Shown in pieces: positions 41,731-51,577 of a DNA stretch of 64,000 bases. Positions within the stretch are counted from its first letter, which is position 1. Each line of letters begins with the position of its first letter. A model generated the notes under the pieces. That model did no database searches. It was not told the origin of the DNA and saw only the letters and a list, made by a program, of their open reading frames with translations. The DNA is from Solirubrobacter ginsenosidimutans (GTDB lineage: Bacteria; Actinomycetota; Thermoleophilia; Solirubrobacterales; Solirubrobacteraceae), in contig NZ_JAPDOD010000012.1 of NCBI RefSeq assembly GCF_027587205.1, positions 1-64,000 of the forward strand, written 5' to 3'. The position numbers and the translations under genes are program-made.

Positions 41731-43619
41731 GACACCCGTACGAGTACCGTGCGCTCGCGGTTCCCAATCGCCTGATACACGGAGACCCGCACCCAGCGCG
41801 TACGCGAGGCGTCCTTGAGCCGGACGTGGAAGACGCGCCGGCCACGGCCCTGCAACGTGGCGCTGATCGGCAGCTCGGGAGCCCCGATGCCGCGCGCGTG
41901 CGTGCCGAAGACGACGAAGCCGGCGTCGCGGACGCCGACGTCGGTGCGCCAGCGGACGTCGACGACGCCGCCCTTCGCGCGGCGCGCCCGCACGTCGAGC
42001 AGCCGCGGGAACGGCGGAATCGGCAGGCGCCGCAGGCGGACGGAGATCGTCCGCTCCTGGGCCACGCGCGCGCCGGGCGCGCCCCAGCTGAGCTTGACTT
42101 TGATCGGGCCCGGCCGGGCCGGCGCGAGCGCCTTTCCGAGTGGCTCGATCCGCAACCGCGCCGTTCCCGCCTCGGTGAGCGTCAGCCGCGGGTCGAAGAC
42201 GCCGATCCCCGTGTCCGCGCGGATGTCACACGCCGCGGCGCAGTGCAGCGGGAGGACCAGCGGCTGGGCCGGCCGCAGCGACGCGTCCAGTGGCGCACCG
42301 ACCTCGAGTGTCGGGACCGCGGGGTCCGGCGCCGCCGGTACGCCCTCCACCGCGAGGTGCACGCGGCCGGCGAGCGGCGCGCGCGAGAAGAAGGAGGTGT
42401 CGTCGGACCACGTGACGGCCGGCGTTCCGTCGGCGAGGAGCAGCGGGGCCAGCGCGACGGGGTCGCGCAACGGGCTCCCCACGCGCTCGGGTTCCGGCAC
42501 GCCGGTCGGCCCGGCGGAGGCGACATGGGCGACCCGGCCCTCGGCCGCCCAGGTCACCGTGGCGCGGCCGTCGGCGCCGAGCAGCGCGCGCAGCGTCGGC
42601 TCGCCGTCGTTGGGAGGAGCATTGCGGGCCTTGATGACGAGAATCGGCTCGCCGCCGGAGAATCCGCTCGAGCGGTCGCCGCTGCCCGTGATCTGCTGAG
42701 CTGCCCGGAACGCCCCGCCCGCATCCCGGCGGATCAGCGAGACGCTGTCGCCGCTCTGCGCCGCGACCACGGCCGCGCCGCCGGCGCCCAGCGCCACGGC
42801 GACGCCTTGCGCGCCGGCCTCGGGAGACTCGACGCGACGGACGAACCCGGCTCCCGGGTCGCGCTCGAACACGCCGAGCGCGCCGTCGACGCCGGTGGCC
42901 GCGACGAGCGCGCGACCGTCGGCACCCACCGCCAGCGCGATGTCGGCGTCGAAGAACGTCGCGCCCATGAGCCGGCGCGGCGCGCCGAAGGCGGCGCCGG
43001 GCGCCGCCGTCGCCACGCGCAACTCCTGCACGTCGCTCGTCGCGAGCACGCCTCCCCCGTCCTGGGCCAGGCCCACGGCGACGTGGTTGGCGGCGACTTC
43101 TCCGCCGACCTGCCGCGGCGCGCCGAAGGCTCCACCGGCGGCGCGCTGCACCACCCGCACGCGACCGACCCGCGGGAATGCGTCCTCGCCTTCGATCCAC
43201 GCCACCAGGACGTCGCCGCGCGCCGAGACCGCCACGCGGACGTTGCCGGCGCCCGAGGCCGCGATCGTGATCGGCGCACCCCACGACGCCGTCCCCGCCT
43301 CGCGCACGGCGATGCGCACGCCGCGAGTCGTCGCCGTCGCGGCCACGGCGAAGCCGTTCGGATCGGACGCCACGACCGGGCATTCCGACATCACGCCCAG
43401 CGGGACCACGCTCTGGGCCGCGATGCCGCCGGCGCTCGCGGTCGAGAGCTCGACGCCGCCGCTGGTCCAGCGGCTCAGCTCGCCCGGCAGGCCGGTCGTA
43501 CGGAGGCAGTTCGCCGCCCCATCCACCGGCCGGAACGGCAGCTCCCCGAACGGGGCCGCGTGGGCGGTGCCGGGTACCGCGGCGAGCAGCAGCCCCACCG
43601 CCACGAGCGCGCGCCTCAT
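41727..43619 (-). CDS. secreted FGELPFR-family protein, copy 5
   Basis: 630 aa from ATG 43619 (overlaps upstream stop, ATGA); the longer open frame upstream is a shadow. Signal peptide, then 'APFGELPFRPVDGAANCLR' and 'ECPVVASDPNGFA' giving the family's first two cysteines. 'CAAACDIRADTG' is the CxxxCD motif; FN3-like 'VDVRWRTDVGVRDAGFVVFG'. Closest in layout to copy 6. Confidence 0.8.
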   Translation of the reverse strand: MRRALVAVGLLLAAVPGTAHAAPFGELPFRPVDGAANCLRTTGLPGELSRWTSGGVELSTASAGGIAAQSVVPLGVMSECPVVASDPNGFAVAATATTRGVRIAVREAGTASWGAPITIAASGAGNVRVAVSARGDVLVAWIEGEDAFPRVGRVRVVQRAAGGAFGAPRQVGGEVAANHVAVGLAQDGGGVLATSDVQELRVATAAPGAAFGAPRRLMGATFFDADIALAVGADGRALVAATGVDGALGVFERDPGAGFVRRVESPEAGAQGVAVALGAGGAAVVAAQSGDSVSLIRRDAGGAFRAAQQITGSGDRSSGFSGGEPILVIKARNAPPNDGEPTLRALLGADGRATVTWAAEGRVAHVASAGPTGVPEPERVGSPLRDPVALAPLLLADGTPAVTWSDDTSFFSRAPLAGRVHLAVEGVPAAPDPAVPTLEVGAPLDASLRPAQPLVLPLHCAAACDIRADTGIGVFDPRLTLTEAGTARLRIEPLGKALAPARPGPIKVKLSWGAPGARVAQERTISVRLRRLPIPPFPRLLDVRARRAKGGVVDVRWRTDVGVRDAGFVVFGTHARGIGAPELPISATLQGRGRRVFHVRLKDASRTRWVRVSVYQAIGNRERTVLVRVS

Positions 43620-45616
43620 CCGCGCACGCGCACGGTCGTCGTCCTGGTCTTCCGCGCGCCCTTGGCGCGCGAGACGATCTGCACGTAGTGGGCGGTCTTG
43701 CGGGGGTCGCTGAGACGGATGCTGAATTGCCGGCCACTCCCTGTCGCGTTGCCGTCGGCGAGCACCGATACGAGAGGGTCGGTCGGGTCCTTGCGCGTCG
43801 GGGTGCCGTAGACGAGGAAGTTGCTCGGCTTGGCGCCGCGATCGGAGCGCCAGGTCACGACGATCTTCTGCCCCTCGCGGCGGGCGATGACGCCGAGCGC
43901 ACGAGGAACCGGGGCGTCCGGGAGGCGCCGCAGGTGCAGCGTCACCGTCTTCGCCGTGGCGCGACGCGTACCCGGCGCGCCGTAGTTCAGGGACAGATCG
44001 ACCGGCCCACCCGTGAGGGTCGCGAGCGGCGTGTAGAACCCGAACAGCCGGATCCGCTTGTCGCCGGCGCGCGTCAGCGAGACGGTCTCGCCCGGCGCGA
44101 GCGGGCCCTTGCCCAGTTGCACGCGAACGTCGCACGCCGCCGAGCAGCGGATCGTCAGGGGCAGATCCGCGTCGGCCGCGAGCACGCGGCGCGTCGGTCC
44201 GAGCACGCGGACGCTCGGCGGCGGTGGGTCCGTGCCATCGGGCGAGCCCTCGAGCGCGAGGTGCAGGCGCCCGTCGCGCTCGTCGTCGTTGTTGTCGGCC
44301 CAGGCGATGCCGGCGGTCCCGTCCGCGGTGACGAGCGGAGCGATCGCGCCCGCGTCGCGCAGCCCGGCACCCAGGACCTGCGTCTCCACCGCGCCGCCGG
44401 ACAGCGGCACAGTCGCCCATTGCGGGCCTGCCCCCCAGATGCCGTCACGCTTGGCGACGCCCGCCGCGGTCACGAGGGCGCGGCCGTCAGGCGTGATCAG
44501 CGCGCGCGGGAGGCCGCCTTGATCGTCGGGTCCGGCGGAATCGGAGAAGAACTCACCTGTGTCGTCGGTCAGGAACGCGTCGAAGAGATCGAGGACGACC
44601 TTGGGGAACTTCAGCCCGGACTCGGGAACCAAGCTGAGTGGCGCGCCGAACGCTCCAGGCTGGGCGCGGATCACGCCTTCAAGCGTGCCGGCGAACGTGT
44701 TCTGCCAGGCAACGACCGCGCCGCCGTCGGCCCCCACGGCCGCAGCGGGGAACACCGCGAGCCGATCGTTCGCCGCACCCACTCGCGCCGCCGCGCCGAA
44801 GCCCGCCCCGGGCGGCCGCTCCGCCACGAACATGCCGTCGCCGTTCGGGAACGCCAGCACGGCATCCCCGCCCGCTCCGACCGCCAGGGTGAACGGCGAT
44901 CCCGAGCGCACCGTGCCGAGCTTCACCGGCGTCGCGAACGGCCCGCCGGCAGGCGCGATCGACGCCCACAACTCGCGAGGCTTGCCCGTGGCGGGTTGGA
45001 ACGCCCAGGCGACGACCGACTCACCGCCGGCGCTCACGCCGGCGGCCACACGGAGGTTCAGCGGCGCTTTGCCCAAGGCGAACACAGTCTCGGCCGGCGC
45101 GAACGCGCCGCCCGGGGCACGCCGGGCGGCGCGGATGGCCCATTTCTTGGGCTCGCCGCCCACGAACGCGACGAGCGTGTCACCGCGCTCGGACACGTCC
45201 GCGGCGAGCGCGTTCTTCTCGGCGAACTGCTCGACGCGGGCGACCTCGGCGGGAGTGCTCCACGCGCCTCCGGGCTCGCGCAGGGCCACCTGGACGGCGA
45301 CGCCGCTGCGGCTCTCCTCGTAGGTCGTGAAGACCACCGCGCCGGCGCCGTTGGGCCGCGCGACGGCGATCGGGCACGCATACCTGTGGCTCGCGCTCGT
45401 CACCGCGGCGACCGGGACGAGCCCGGCCGCCGTTGCCTGCAGGAACTCGGCGCCGGTGTCGGTGCTGCGCACGACCTCGCCCGGATAGCCCGTCGCCCGC
45501 AGGCACGTCGCGGTGCCGCCCGCGGGGCGGAACGGCAGCTCGCCGAAAGGCGCCGCCGCAGCGGCCTCGGGCAGCACCGCGAGCAGCACCGCCGCGGTCA
45601 ACACAGCACGTCTCAT
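43616..45616 (-). CDS. secreted FGELPFR-family protein, copy 4
   Basis: 666 aa from ATG 45616, coupled by ATGA. 'APFGELPFRPAGGTATCLR' follows the signal peptide; 'CLRATGYPGEVVRST' is identical to copy 3, marking these two as the most recent duplicates. CxxxCD motif 'CSAACDVRVQLGKG'; FN3-like 'VVTWRSDRGAKPSNFLVYG'. Confidence 0.8.
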   Translation of the reverse strand: MRRAVLTAAVLLAVLPEAAAAAPFGELPFRPAGGTATCLRATGYPGEVVRSTDTGAEFLQATAAGLVPVAAVTSASHRYACPIAVARPNGAGAVVFTTYEESRSGVAVQVALREPGGAWSTPAEVARVEQFAEKNALAADVSERGDTLVAFVGGEPKKWAIRAARRAPGGAFAPAETVFALGKAPLNLRVAAGVSAGGESVVAWAFQPATGKPRELWASIAPAGGPFATPVKLGTVRSGSPFTLAVGAGGDAVLAFPNGDGMFVAERPPGAGFGAAARVGAANDRLAVFPAAAVGADGGAVVAWQNTFAGTLEGVIRAQPGAFGAPLSLVPESGLKFPKVVLDLFDAFLTDDTGEFFSDSAGPDDQGGLPRALITPDGRALVTAAGVAKRDGIWGAGPQWATVPLSGGAVETQVLGAGLRDAGAIAPLVTADGTAGIAWADNNDDERDGRLHLALEGSPDGTDPPPPSVRVLGPTRRVLAADADLPLTIRCSAACDVRVQLGKGPLAPGETVSLTRAGDKRIRLFGFYTPLATLTGGPVDLSLNYGAPGTRRATAKTVTLHLRRLPDAPVPRALGVIARREGQKIVVTWRSDRGAKPSNFLVYGTPTRKDPTDPLVSVLADGNATGSGRQFSIRLSDPRKTAHYVQIVSRAKGARKTRTTTVRVRG

Positions 45617-47559
45617 GTTCGGATCCTCACGGTCGTCAAGTCGGTCTTTCGCGCGCCCTCGGCCAGCGCGACGATCTGCACGTAGCGGGCCTTCTCGGCG
45701 TGCTTGAGGCGGACGCTGAACCGGCGCCCGCTCCCGGTCACGTCGCCGTCGCCGTAGAACTCGCCGCGGTCGCCGGAGCGGGATTCGGTCCCGTAGGCGA
45801 AGAAGTTGCTCGGGCGCGCGTCGCGATCGCTGCGCCACGTCACCACGACCTCGTCGCCGACGCGCGTCGCGACGGCGTCGAGCACGCGCGGCCGCGGAGC
45901 GTCCGGCAGGCGGCGCAGGTCGAAGGTCACGCTCCGGCCCAGGGCGTGACGCGTGCCCGGCGCGCCGTAGCGCAGCCGGATCGTGACCGGGCCGCCGCGC
46001 AGGGTGGCGAGCGGCTGGACGATCTGGCGCAGGCGGAGCTCCGTCTCGCCCGCGCGCCTGAGCGTGCGTTCGTCGCTCGGCGCCAGGACGCCGGTGCCCA
46101 GTTGCGCGCGAACGTCGCACGCCGACGCGCAATGCACCCGGAAGCGCAGATCCTCGTCGGCCGCCAGCACCCGCCGCTTCGGCGCGATGACCCGCAGCTG
46201 CGGCGGCGCAGGGTCCGCGCCGTCGGCCGCCCCTTCCAGCGCGAGGTGCAGCCGGCCGTCGCGCGCGCGGTCGTCGCTGTTGTCCACCCAGACGATGGCG
46301 GCGCTGCCGTCGGCCTGGACGACCGGGGTCACCGTCCCCGCCAAGCGCAGGTCGGCACCGAAGGTCTGACCGACCGTCGGACCGCCCGTGAGCGGGAGCG
46401 TCACCGAATGCGGCGAGGTCCACCAGAGATCGTCGTACCGCGCGGCGCCCGCCCAGGTCACCATTGCGCGGCCGTCGGGCAGGAGCGCGGCGCGCGGCAC
46501 GCCGCCCTCGTCGTCGGGGCTCACCGCGTTCTTCGACAGGTCACCGACGTCCTCGCCCACCGGCTGCAGGAATCGCTTGGGCAGGCGCGGCCCACGCTTG
46601 GGCGCGAGCGTCACCGGGGCGCTGAACGCGCCCACCTGGGTGCGCACGACCGCGTGGACGTCGCCGTCGATGAAGTTCACCCAGGCGACGACCGCGCCGC
46701 CGTCGGGCCGGACCGCCGCCGCCGTGTCGGTGAGGATCGGGTCGCTCGACGCGCCGACCCGCACGGGCGCGCCGAACCCCGCCCCGGGTGCGCGCTCGGC
46801 GACGAGCACGTCGCCGCCGCCGGCGAACGCGAGCAGCGCCTGTCCGCCCGCGCCGACCGCGAGGACGAACTCCGCCCCAGGCCGCATCGTGCCGACCTTG
46901 GCGGCGGCGGCGAACGCGCCGCCCGCCTGCGCGGTCGCGGCCCACACCTCGCGCGGCCGGCCCGCGGCCGGCTGGAACGACCAGGCGACGATCGACTCGC
47001 CGCCGGCGCTCATCCCGGCCGCGACCCGCATCCGCGACGTCGCGCGCTCAGGCGCGGTGAACAGCGTCTCCGCCGCCGCGAACCCCGCGCCCGGAGCACG
47101 ACGGACGGCGCGCACGTCGTAGCGCTGCCGCGCGCCCCCGGCGAACGCGACGAGCGCGTCGCCGCGCTCGGACACGGCGGCGGCGAGCGGATGCCCGCCG
47201 GAGAACTCCGGCGCGGTCGCGACCTCGGCGGGTTCGCCCCACGCGCTCCCGGGCTCGCGCAGCGCCGCGCGCACCACACCGTCCGCCCCCGCGAAGGCCA
47301 CCACGCCCGTGCCGCTGGGCTGCGCCGCCGCCTCGGGACACCCGCTCGTCGACGTGCCCGGCTCCACGCCGGCCACCGGCGCAAGGCCGTTCGGCGTCGC
47401 GCTGAGGAACTGGGCGCCCAGGTTCGTGCTGCGCACGACCTCGCCCGGATAGCCCGTCGCCCGCAGGCACGTCGCGGCGCCGCCCGCGGCGCGGAACGGC
47501 ACCTCGCCGAACGGCGCGGTCAGCGCGATCGCGGCGGTCAGCAGCGCGCCCGCGGTCAT
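45613..47559 (-). CDS. secreted FGELPFR-family protein, copy 3
   Basis: 648 aa from ATG 47559, coupled by ATGA. Signal peptide is short ('MTAGALLTAAIALT') and runs straight into 'APFGEVPFRAAGGAATCLR', with Val replacing Leu in the family motif. 'CASACDVRAQLGTG' and 'VVTWRSDRDARPSNFFAYG' match copy 4. The weak hydrophobic leader makes export of this copy less certain. Confidence 0.78.
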   Translation of the reverse strand: MTAGALLTAAIALTAPFGEVPFRAAGGAATCLRATGYPGEVVRSTNLGAQFLSATPNGLAPVAGVEPGTSTSGCPEAAAQPSGTGVVAFAGADGVVRAALREPGSAWGEPAEVATAPEFSGGHPLAAAVSERGDALVAFAGGARQRYDVRAVRRAPGAGFAAAETLFTAPERATSRMRVAAGMSAGGESIVAWSFQPAAGRPREVWAATAQAGGAFAAAAKVGTMRPGAEFVLAVGAGGQALLAFAGGGDVLVAERAPGAGFGAPVRVGASSDPILTDTAAAVRPDGGAVVAWVNFIDGDVHAVVRTQVGAFSAPVTLAPKRGPRLPKRFLQPVGEDVGDLSKNAVSPDDEGGVPRAALLPDGRAMVTWAGAARYDDLWWTSPHSVTLPLTGGPTVGQTFGADLRLAGTVTPVVQADGSAAIVWVDNSDDRARDGRLHLALEGAADGADPAPPQLRVIAPKRRVLAADEDLRFRVHCASACDVRAQLGTGVLAPSDERTLRRAGETELRLRQIVQPLATLRGGPVTIRLRYGAPGTRHALGRSVTFDLRRLPDAPRPRVLDAVATRVGDEVVVTWRSDRDARPSNFFAYGTESRSGDRGEFYGDGDVTGSGRRFSVRLKHAEKARYVQIVALAEGARKTDLTTVRIRT

Positions 47560-49514
47560 CGGACGGCGACCCGGTTGCGGCGGATGATGCCGCGCGCCTC
47601 GTCGCCGGTCAGGATCACGACGGAGGTGCCCGTCGGGCGGTGCTTGAAACGCACTGCAAAGCGCCGCGGGCCGCCCTGCGCGATCCGCGCGAGCAAAGCA
47701 GGCTCGCCCGGGCGCTCGACCAGATAGGCGTAGAAGTTCCCGCGCTTCGCGTCGGCCCGGGTGCGCCACGTGACGACGACGTCAGCACCATCGCGGCGCG
47801 CCTTCGCGCCCACGATCTTCGCCACCGGCGGCCCGGAGCCAAGCCGCACGCGCAGCGTCCGCGTCCGCCCCTCACCGCGCAGCGCCCCCGGAGCGCCGTA
47901 GCGCACGTGCATCGCGATCGTGGAGCGGCGCGGCACGAACACATCACCCAGAGCCCGCACGGCCACCTTAGTCGAGCCCGCACGCGACAGCGACGCCAGA
48001 GCCGGGAAGTCGAGCGGCCCGCCGTCGCCGAGCTGCACCCGCACGTCGCACGCCGCGGAACACGCCACCGGAACGGTGACGCCCTCGTCGAGGTCGATCG
48101 GAGCCTTGATCGGCCCGATGCGCACGCGCGGCGCCGACGGGCCGGGCACGTCCGCGGCACCTTCGACGGCGACGTGGATCTGGCGCTCGTCATCGGCCCG
48201 GGTCCAGGCCACGGCGGCGCCGCCGTTCTCCAGCACCAGCGGTGTGACCGCGCGGGCGTCGCGCAGCTCGGAGCCGTGGATCCGCGCCTCGGTCGGGCCG
48301 CCCGCGAGCGGCACCATGGCCGACCAGGGCGCGATGAACGACACACCGTCGCGCGTGCCGGGTCCCGCCCATGTGAGCAGCGCACGGCCGTCGGCCAGGA
48401 TCACCGCCCGCGGGAACCTGCCCTCGTCGTCGATGTCATCCGCGTACGGGAGCTCGTCGTCCGGCGAAGGCCGGAACAGCAGGCCGTAGAACTCGCGCGC
48501 CTGGCCGCTCACTGCCCGCGGCGCGAGCGTGACCGGCGCTCCGAACGCGCCCGGGCCGGGCCGCACGACCGCGACCGTCACCCCGTCGCTGATGCCGTGC
48601 CACGCGACGACCGCGCCGCCGTCGGCACGCACCGCGGCGGTCGGAAGCTCCACGGCCACGTCGTCGGCCTCGGCGACCGGCGCCGCCAGGCCGAACTCGC
48701 CGCCCGGTGCCCGCTCCGCCACCTGGATCCGCTTCGCGGCGGCGAAGACCAGCAGCGCGTGCCCACCGGGACCGACCGCGAGCGCGAACGGCGCCGGCCC
48801 GCGGATCTCGCCGATCCGGGTCGCCGCGTGGAAGGCCTGCCCAGGCGGGGCGACCGCGGCCCACAGCTCGCGCGTCGCCCCGGGCTTCGGACGCAACGAC
48901 CAGGCGACGACGGCCTCGCCGGTCGCGCTCATGCCGGCCTGCAGGCGCACGTTCGAGCTCAGCGCCGGGGTGGAGAACAGGGTCTCCGCGCCCGCGAACG
49001 CGCCACCGGGGGCGCGCCGGGCGACGTCCACGCTCACGCGTTGTTCGCGGCTCTCGCGGACGGCCGCGACCAGCGCGTCGCCGCGGTCCGATACCGCCGC
49101 GGCGATCGTTCGCACGGACGACGCATCCAGTGCGATCTGTGCAGCGCCCCACGTGCCGCCGGGCTCGCGCAGGATCGCGTCGATCGACGGCTGACCGCCT
49201 GGCGCGTACTCGACGGCGGTGAGCGCGACGATTCCCGCCCCGTCTGGCTTCGCGTCGGCCGCGACGCAGCGCTGGAGGGTCTTTGCCGGCAGCGTCGCCG
49301 ATCGCGTGAGGCCGTGCGGACCGAATGACGAGAGCCGCACCTGCGACGGATCGCCGGTGCTGGTGAGGTTGACGAGCTCGCCCGGCGCGCCCGTCGCCCG
49401 CAGGCAGGCCGGGTCGTCGTGGATGGCGCGCGGTGGGAGCTCGCCGAAGGGGCTAGCTGCGGCCGTCCCCGGCGCGCTCAGCACCAGCGCCGCGACGAGC
49501 AGCGCGCGCCTCAT
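47556..49514 (-). CDS. secreted FGELPFR-family protein, copy 2
   Basis: 652 aa, coupled by ATGA at both ends. Signal peptide, then 'SPFGELPPRAIHDDPACLR' (Pro replaces Phe in the motif). Second Cys in 'RCVAADAKPDGAG'; CxxxCD motif 'CSAACDVRVQLGDG'; FN3-like 'VVTWRTRADAKRGNFYAYL'. Confidence 0.8.
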   Translation of the reverse strand: MRRALLVAALVLSAPGTAAASPFGELPPRAIHDDPACLRATGAPGELVNLTSTGDPSQVRLSSFGPHGLTRSATLPAKTLQRCVAADAKPDGAGIVALTAVEYAPGGQPSIDAILREPGGTWGAAQIALDASSVRTIAAAVSDRGDALVAAVRESREQRVSVDVARRAPGGAFAGAETLFSTPALSSNVRLQAGMSATGEAVVAWSLRPKPGATRELWAAVAPPGQAFHAATRIGEIRGPAPFALAVGPGGHALLVFAAAKRIQVAERAPGGEFGLAAPVAEADDVAVELPTAAVRADGGAVVAWHGISDGVTVAVVRPGPGAFGAPVTLAPRAVSGQAREFYGLLFRPSPDDELPYADDIDDEGRFPRAVILADGRALLTWAGPGTRDGVSFIAPWSAMVPLAGGPTEARIHGSELRDARAVTPLVLENGGAAVAWTRADDERQIHVAVEGAADVPGPSAPRVRIGPIKAPIDLDEGVTVPVACSAACDVRVQLGDGGPLDFPALASLSRAGSTKVAVRALGDVFVPRRSTIAMHVRYGAPGALRGEGRTRTLRVRLGSGPPVAKIVGAKARRDGADVVVTWRTRADAKRGNFYAYLVERPGEPALLARIAQGGPRRFAVRFKHRPTGTSVVILTGDEARGIIRRNRVAVR

Positions 49515-51463
49515 CCCGGGACCTTCACGGTCGTCTGCCGCGTGTCGGCCGAGCGGGCGGCGATCTCGTACACGATGACCTTCGCGGCGCCGCGCGCGTC
49601 CTCGAGCCGGGCTTCGAAGCTCGTGCGTTTCGGGCCGTGGCGGAGGTCGGTGCTCGTCACCGGCTCACCCTGGTCGTCCACCGCCCACACGGAATAGCGG
49701 TCCGGCGACGCCGGCGTGGCGGTGTGCCAGCGGACGACGAGATCGTCGCCGTCCAGTGCGACCGAGACGCCGAGCGCCCGCGGCGGGAACGCGATCGGCG
49801 CGCGCCGGACGTTCAGCGTGAGCGTGCGCGCGGTGGCGCGGTGCGCGCCCGGAGCGCCCGAGCGCAGGATGATCCGCAGCTTGCCGCCCTTGCGCGGCGC
49901 AAGCGGCCGGCGGTTGGGAGAGAGCGCGATTCGCCGGGAGCCGGCCGCGGCCAGCGACGTCGACGTGTTGGACTCCTCCTGCCCGGCGACCTGGGCGTAG
50001 ACGTCGCACGCCGCGTCGCAGGTCACCCGCAGTCGCAACGGCGAATCGCTCTTGAGCGAGCGCGACCCGATAAGGGTGACCTTCACGGCGGGGGCGGGCG
50101 GATCGGCGCGGTCCGGCGAACCCTCGCGGGCCAGGTGGACGCGCCCGGTGTCGAAATCGGCGCGGTTGTCGCTCCAGGCGACGGCGCGCGACCCGTCGGC
50201 GAGCAGCACCGGCGTGATGACGGCAGGCGAACGCAGCGGTCCGCCGGAGGTGCCGGTCTCGCGCTCGCCCCCGGCGAAGTCGAGCAGCGCCGTGCCCGGC
50301 ACGATCCGCCACACGCCCTGGAGCAGGCGGAGATGGCTCCACGTCAACATCACGCGGCCGTCCGCGGCGAGCGCGGCGTGGGGAGTGGCATCCCCCAGAT
50401 CCGCCGAGTACCCGCCGATGAACCGCTGCTGGACCATGACCGCCACCGAGCCGAGCTTCTGCGGGCGCACCAGCGCGATCGCCGGCCCGAACGCTCCGGC
50501 TCGCTCGCGGGTGCGCGCGGTGAGGCCGGCGGTCAGCGGGCTCGTCCAGGCGACGACCGCTCCGCCGTCCGGGCGCAGGATCGCCACCGGCTGCGAGCCG
50601 AGCGGGTCGACGGTCTTCGCCAGCACCGCCGGCGCGCCGAAGGCGCCTCCCGGAGCGCGTTCGGCGACCACGAGCCGCTCGTCGGACGTGAACACCGCGA
50701 GCGCCCGCCCGTCCGCGCCGACCGTGAGCGCGTAGGCGGTGTCCCGATCGATGGCGGCGACCTTCTGGGGCGCGCCGAACGGGGCGCCAGGCGGCGCGAT
50801 CGCCGCCCACAGCGCGAACGGGTCCGCCGACTTGGGCCCCTTAACGGCCCAGGTGAGGATCGCCTCGCCGGCCGCGCTGTAGCCGGCCTGGGAGTCGAGC
50901 CTGTCCTGTCCGGCCGTCTTCCCGAGGGCGAGCCGCTCCGGCGCGCCGAACGCGCCGCCCGGCAATCGCCTGGCGATGCGGATCTCGGCCTGGCGATTGT
51001 TGTCGACCGTGCTCATCGCGACGAGCGCGTCGCCGCGCTCAGACGCCGCGTTCGTCACCGCCCCGGTCATCACCCGCGTCCGCGGCGGGAAGATCTCGAT
51101 CGCCTCGCCCCACCCCTGCCCGGGCTCGCGCAGGAAGCCGCGCACCCACACCTCGCCGTTGAGCTCGTCGGCCAGCGGGAACGACAGCAGGCCGCCGCCG
51201 CCCGGCCACGCGGCGCTGTGCGCGCAATCGACCGCGCCTTCGGTCGGCAGGGTGACGCCGGGCGTCAACCCGGTCGCGTCGGCCGAGAGCACTTGGGCGC
51301 TCGTCCGCGTCTGATACACGAGCTCGCCGGGCGAGCCGGTGGCCTGCAGGCACGCGACGGCGTCCTTGGCGGCATGAAACGGCAGCTCGCCGAACGCGCC
51401 CGCGGACGCGGTCGCCGGAGCGAGCAGGAGCAGGCCGGCGAGCGCCAGCAGAGTGCGAAGCAT
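49511..51463 (-). CDS. secreted FGELPFR-family protein, copy 1 (promoter-proximal)
   Basis: 650 aa from ATG 51463. Signal peptide, then 'GAFGELPFHAAKDAVACLQ'; second Cys in 'DCAHSAAWPGGGG'; CxxxCD motif 'CDAACDVYAQVAG'; FN3-like 'LVVRWHTATPASPDRYSVWA'. Most diverged of the six. The 114-bp upstream gap holds the only obvious place for the operon promoter. Confidence 0.8.
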   Translation of the reverse strand: MLRTLLALAGLLLLAPATASAGAFGELPFHAAKDAVACLQATGSPGELVYQTRTSAQVLSADATGLTPGVTLPTEGAVDCAHSAAWPGGGGLLSFPLADELNGEVWVRGFLREPGQGWGEAIEIFPPRTRVMTGAVTNAASERGDALVAMSTVDNNRQAEIRIARRLPGGAFGAPERLALGKTAGQDRLDSQAGYSAAGEAILTWAVKGPKSADPFALWAAIAPPGAPFGAPQKVAAIDRDTAYALTVGADGRALAVFTSDERLVVAERAPGGAFGAPAVLAKTVDPLGSQPVAILRPDGGAVVAWTSPLTAGLTARTRERAGAFGPAIALVRPQKLGSVAVMVQQRFIGGYSADLGDATPHAALAADGRVMLTWSHLRLLQGVWRIVPGTALLDFAGGERETGTSGGPLRSPAVITPVLLADGSRAVAWSDNRADFDTGRVHLAREGSPDRADPPAPAVKVTLIGSRSLKSDSPLRLRVTCDAACDVYAQVAGQEESNTSTSLAAAGSRRIALSPNRRPLAPRKGGKLRIILRSGAPGAHRATARTLTLNVRRAPIAFPPRALGVSVALDGDDLVVRWHTATPASPDRYSVWAVDDQGEPVTSTDLRHGPKRTSFEARLEDARGAAKVIVYEIAARSADTRQTTVKVPG

Positions 51464-51577
51464 CGGCGCACCTTAGATGAAGAAAACTTGAGTGAGGGTG
51501 AACATCCGTTGACGGGCACGCTTGAACGCGGCGCGACGCGGGAAACCTCGGGTCAACGGCTTCTAGGAGGACCACCC
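51464..51577. promoter_or_regulatory. divergent promoter region of the FGELPFR operon
   Basis: 114 bp between divergent starts. On the minus strand it contains GTTCACC (plus 51497-51503), with weaker 11-bp-phased hexamers after it (CTCAAG, TTCATC). A single heptamer of this type is expected by chance several times per 64 kb, so phosphate control of the operon is only a possibility. TAGGAGG at 51564-51570 serves the plus-strand gene. Confidence 0.35.

Noticed and set aside
51497..51503. GTTCACC before the FGELPFR operon taken as proof of phosphate control
   Set aside because: A single 7-mer is expected about eight times by chance in 64 kb on both strands; the phased neighbours are weak.
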